Source: Bacillus wiedmannii
GTDB taxonomy: Bacteria; Bacillota; Bacilli; Bacillales; Bacillaceae_G
Direction: 5' to 3'
DNA: 64,000 nucleotides
Assembly (NCBI RefSeq): GCF_001583695.1
Contig: NZ_LOBC01000082.1
Coordinates: forward strand, 62,001 to 126,000
In this document: positions 63,400 to 64,000 of the stretch, in pieces
How the letters are laid out: every line of letters starts with the position of its first letter
Position numbering within the stretch: the stretch's first letter is position 1
Made by a program: the position numbers and the translations under genes
Notes under the pieces: model-generated
What the model was told of the DNA's origin: nothing
What the model saw: only the letters and a program-made list of their open reading frames with translations
Database searches by the model: none

Positions 63400-63427
63400 A
63401 ATCCCTCAAAGAACTGGGGGATTTTTT
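63398..63427 (+). terminator. Terminator of the two small genes
   Basis: AATCCCTC / GGGGGATT hairpin followed by seven T. Confidence 0.85.
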
Positions 63428-63475
63428 TATCCGCTATTTGTAGCACTGATTCATGTTTCACTTTATTGTACATAC
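63424..63475. repeat. Deleted copy of the dispersed repeat, outer ends only
   Basis: TTTTATCCGCTATTTGTAG joins directly to CACTGATTCATGTTTCACTTTA: the two ends of the bcr-like repeat in reverse orientation with the middle missing. Confidence 0.55.
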
Positions 63476-63981
63476 TGTTTTTGTTCTAACACCTTAAATA
63501 TATTATTAACCTTTACAATTTTCATTTCATAATTCAATTTCATTTCGCTTCTCTTACCATTTTCAGTACCCGCAACGTACGCTGCAGTTTGATAACGAAA
63601 ACTTTCATCCGTCACTTCACGTATGTCCTCGTTTATAAATTTATACTCTAAATCCCGAAACCGATTTGGATAATAATTTCCTATTAATTGTTCATATCCT
63701 CTATTTACAAATAGTTCTTCACCTTTTCGTTTCACATCTTCTTTATTATTAAGCTCAAACACTGATAATTGCTCTGTCACAAAATGTTCTCCTACCTTTT
63801 TCATTTCATTATGAGTTAAAGTTTCTATACTTTTGTTCTTTAATTCATTATTTAATCCGTACTGATCAATCGGTTTAAAGCTAGCAAAAACCTCTTCTTT
63901 ATATGACCAAAACAATCCAAAAGCGATACATAGAGAAATGATGAATAGTCTTTTCTTCGTGATACTCCCGCCCTTCTTCAT
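63463..63981 (-). CDS. Hypothetical secreted or membrane-anchored protein (172 aa)
   Basis: Function unknown. Translation from ATG 63981 gives a basic N-terminus MKKGGSITKKR, one hydrophobic segment (LFIISLCIAFGLFWSY), then a hydrophilic domain rich in Asn, Glu and Tyr without cysteines. The upstream region is cut by the window end, and no clear ribosome site precedes this ATG, so the start could be elsewhere. Its 3' end borders the deleted repeat copy. Confidence 0.6.
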   Translation of the reverse strand: MKKGGSITKKRLFIISLCIAFGLFWSYKEEVFASFKPIDQYGLNNELKNKSIETLTHNEMKKVGEHFVTEQLSVFELNNKEDVKRKGEELFVNRGYEQLIGNYYPNRFRDLEYKFINEDIREVTDESFRYQTAAYVAGTENGKRSEMKLNYEMKIVKVNNIFKVLEQKQYVQ

Positions 63982-64000
63982 AATGATAGTTATATTTTAA

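Overview
This is a 64 kb stretch of low-GC Firmicute chromosome that reads as Bacillus cereus group. The reasons are the strong AGGAGG-type ribosome binding sites with many TTG/GTG starts, T-box, S-box and L-box leaders, a lia cell-envelope stress operon, the sporulation protein GerW, and copies of a dispersed intergenic repeat (ends ATAAAGTGAAACTTTAATCAG and AAATAGCGGGRTAAA) that looks like a B. cereus-group bcr element. There are no rRNA or tRNA genes, prophage, insertion sequence or CRISPR array; the window is mostly core chromosome.

Layout. 1-8.5 kb: end of a phosphate transporter gene, a TauE-type exporter, a Crp/Fnr regulator convergent with flavohemoprotein hmp (with an Fnr-type box upstream), a site-2-protease-like membrane protein, a lipoprotein, a methyltransferase. 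8.7-21.6 kb: Ile T-box and brnQ; a small gene with a cre over its promoter; liaI-liaH-liaF-liaS-liaR; SAM riboswitch and an NhaC-family (probably methionine) carrier; gltT; an M23 peptidase; an NSS transporter behind a T-box. 22-29.1 kb: one sulfate-assimilation and siroheme unit (S-box, yezD, cysH, sat, cysC, sulfite reductase, DUF3906, cobA, sirB, sirC). 29.2-35.7 kb: lysine riboswitch and lysA, an LTA-synthase-like gene, pssA, a 2-hydroxyacid dehydrogenase. 35.8-52.7 kb: two back-to-back amino acid operons on the minus strand, hisZGDBHAFIE plus a PHP phosphatase, and upstream of it ilvE / T-box / ilvBNC-leuABCD. 53-64 kb: small genes, gerW, a Ktr/Trk K+ channel subunit, a pair of tandem small RNA genes, a GltP-type symporter, marR, yrvL, uppP, a MATE pump and several proteins under 60 aa.

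The genes form an amino-acid and sulfur supply cluster in which nearly every transcription unit has its own RNA or protein sensor: Ile T-boxes (brnQ, ilvB), a T-box for the NSS carrier, two SAM riboswitches, a lysine riboswitch, CodY and cre sites before ilvE, and before his what I read as a classical translated leader-peptide attenuator with three adjacent His codons.

The most unusual finds are (i) two tandem about 127-nt sRNA genes at 56.9-57.3 kb with a covarying stem pair, a CCCC hairpin loop and three 11-bp-spaced TTCACA-like repeats in front of each, (ii) the his leader-peptide attenuator at 43.3-43.5 kb, (iii) an orphan about 270-nt RNA unit at 53.7-53.93 kb, and (iv) a perfect 16-bp palindrome filling the spacer of a promoter at 52.91 kb. 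Several real genes are shorter than 60 codons: yezD, a 29-aa membrane peptide, and 49-, 51-, 55- and 57-aa proteins.
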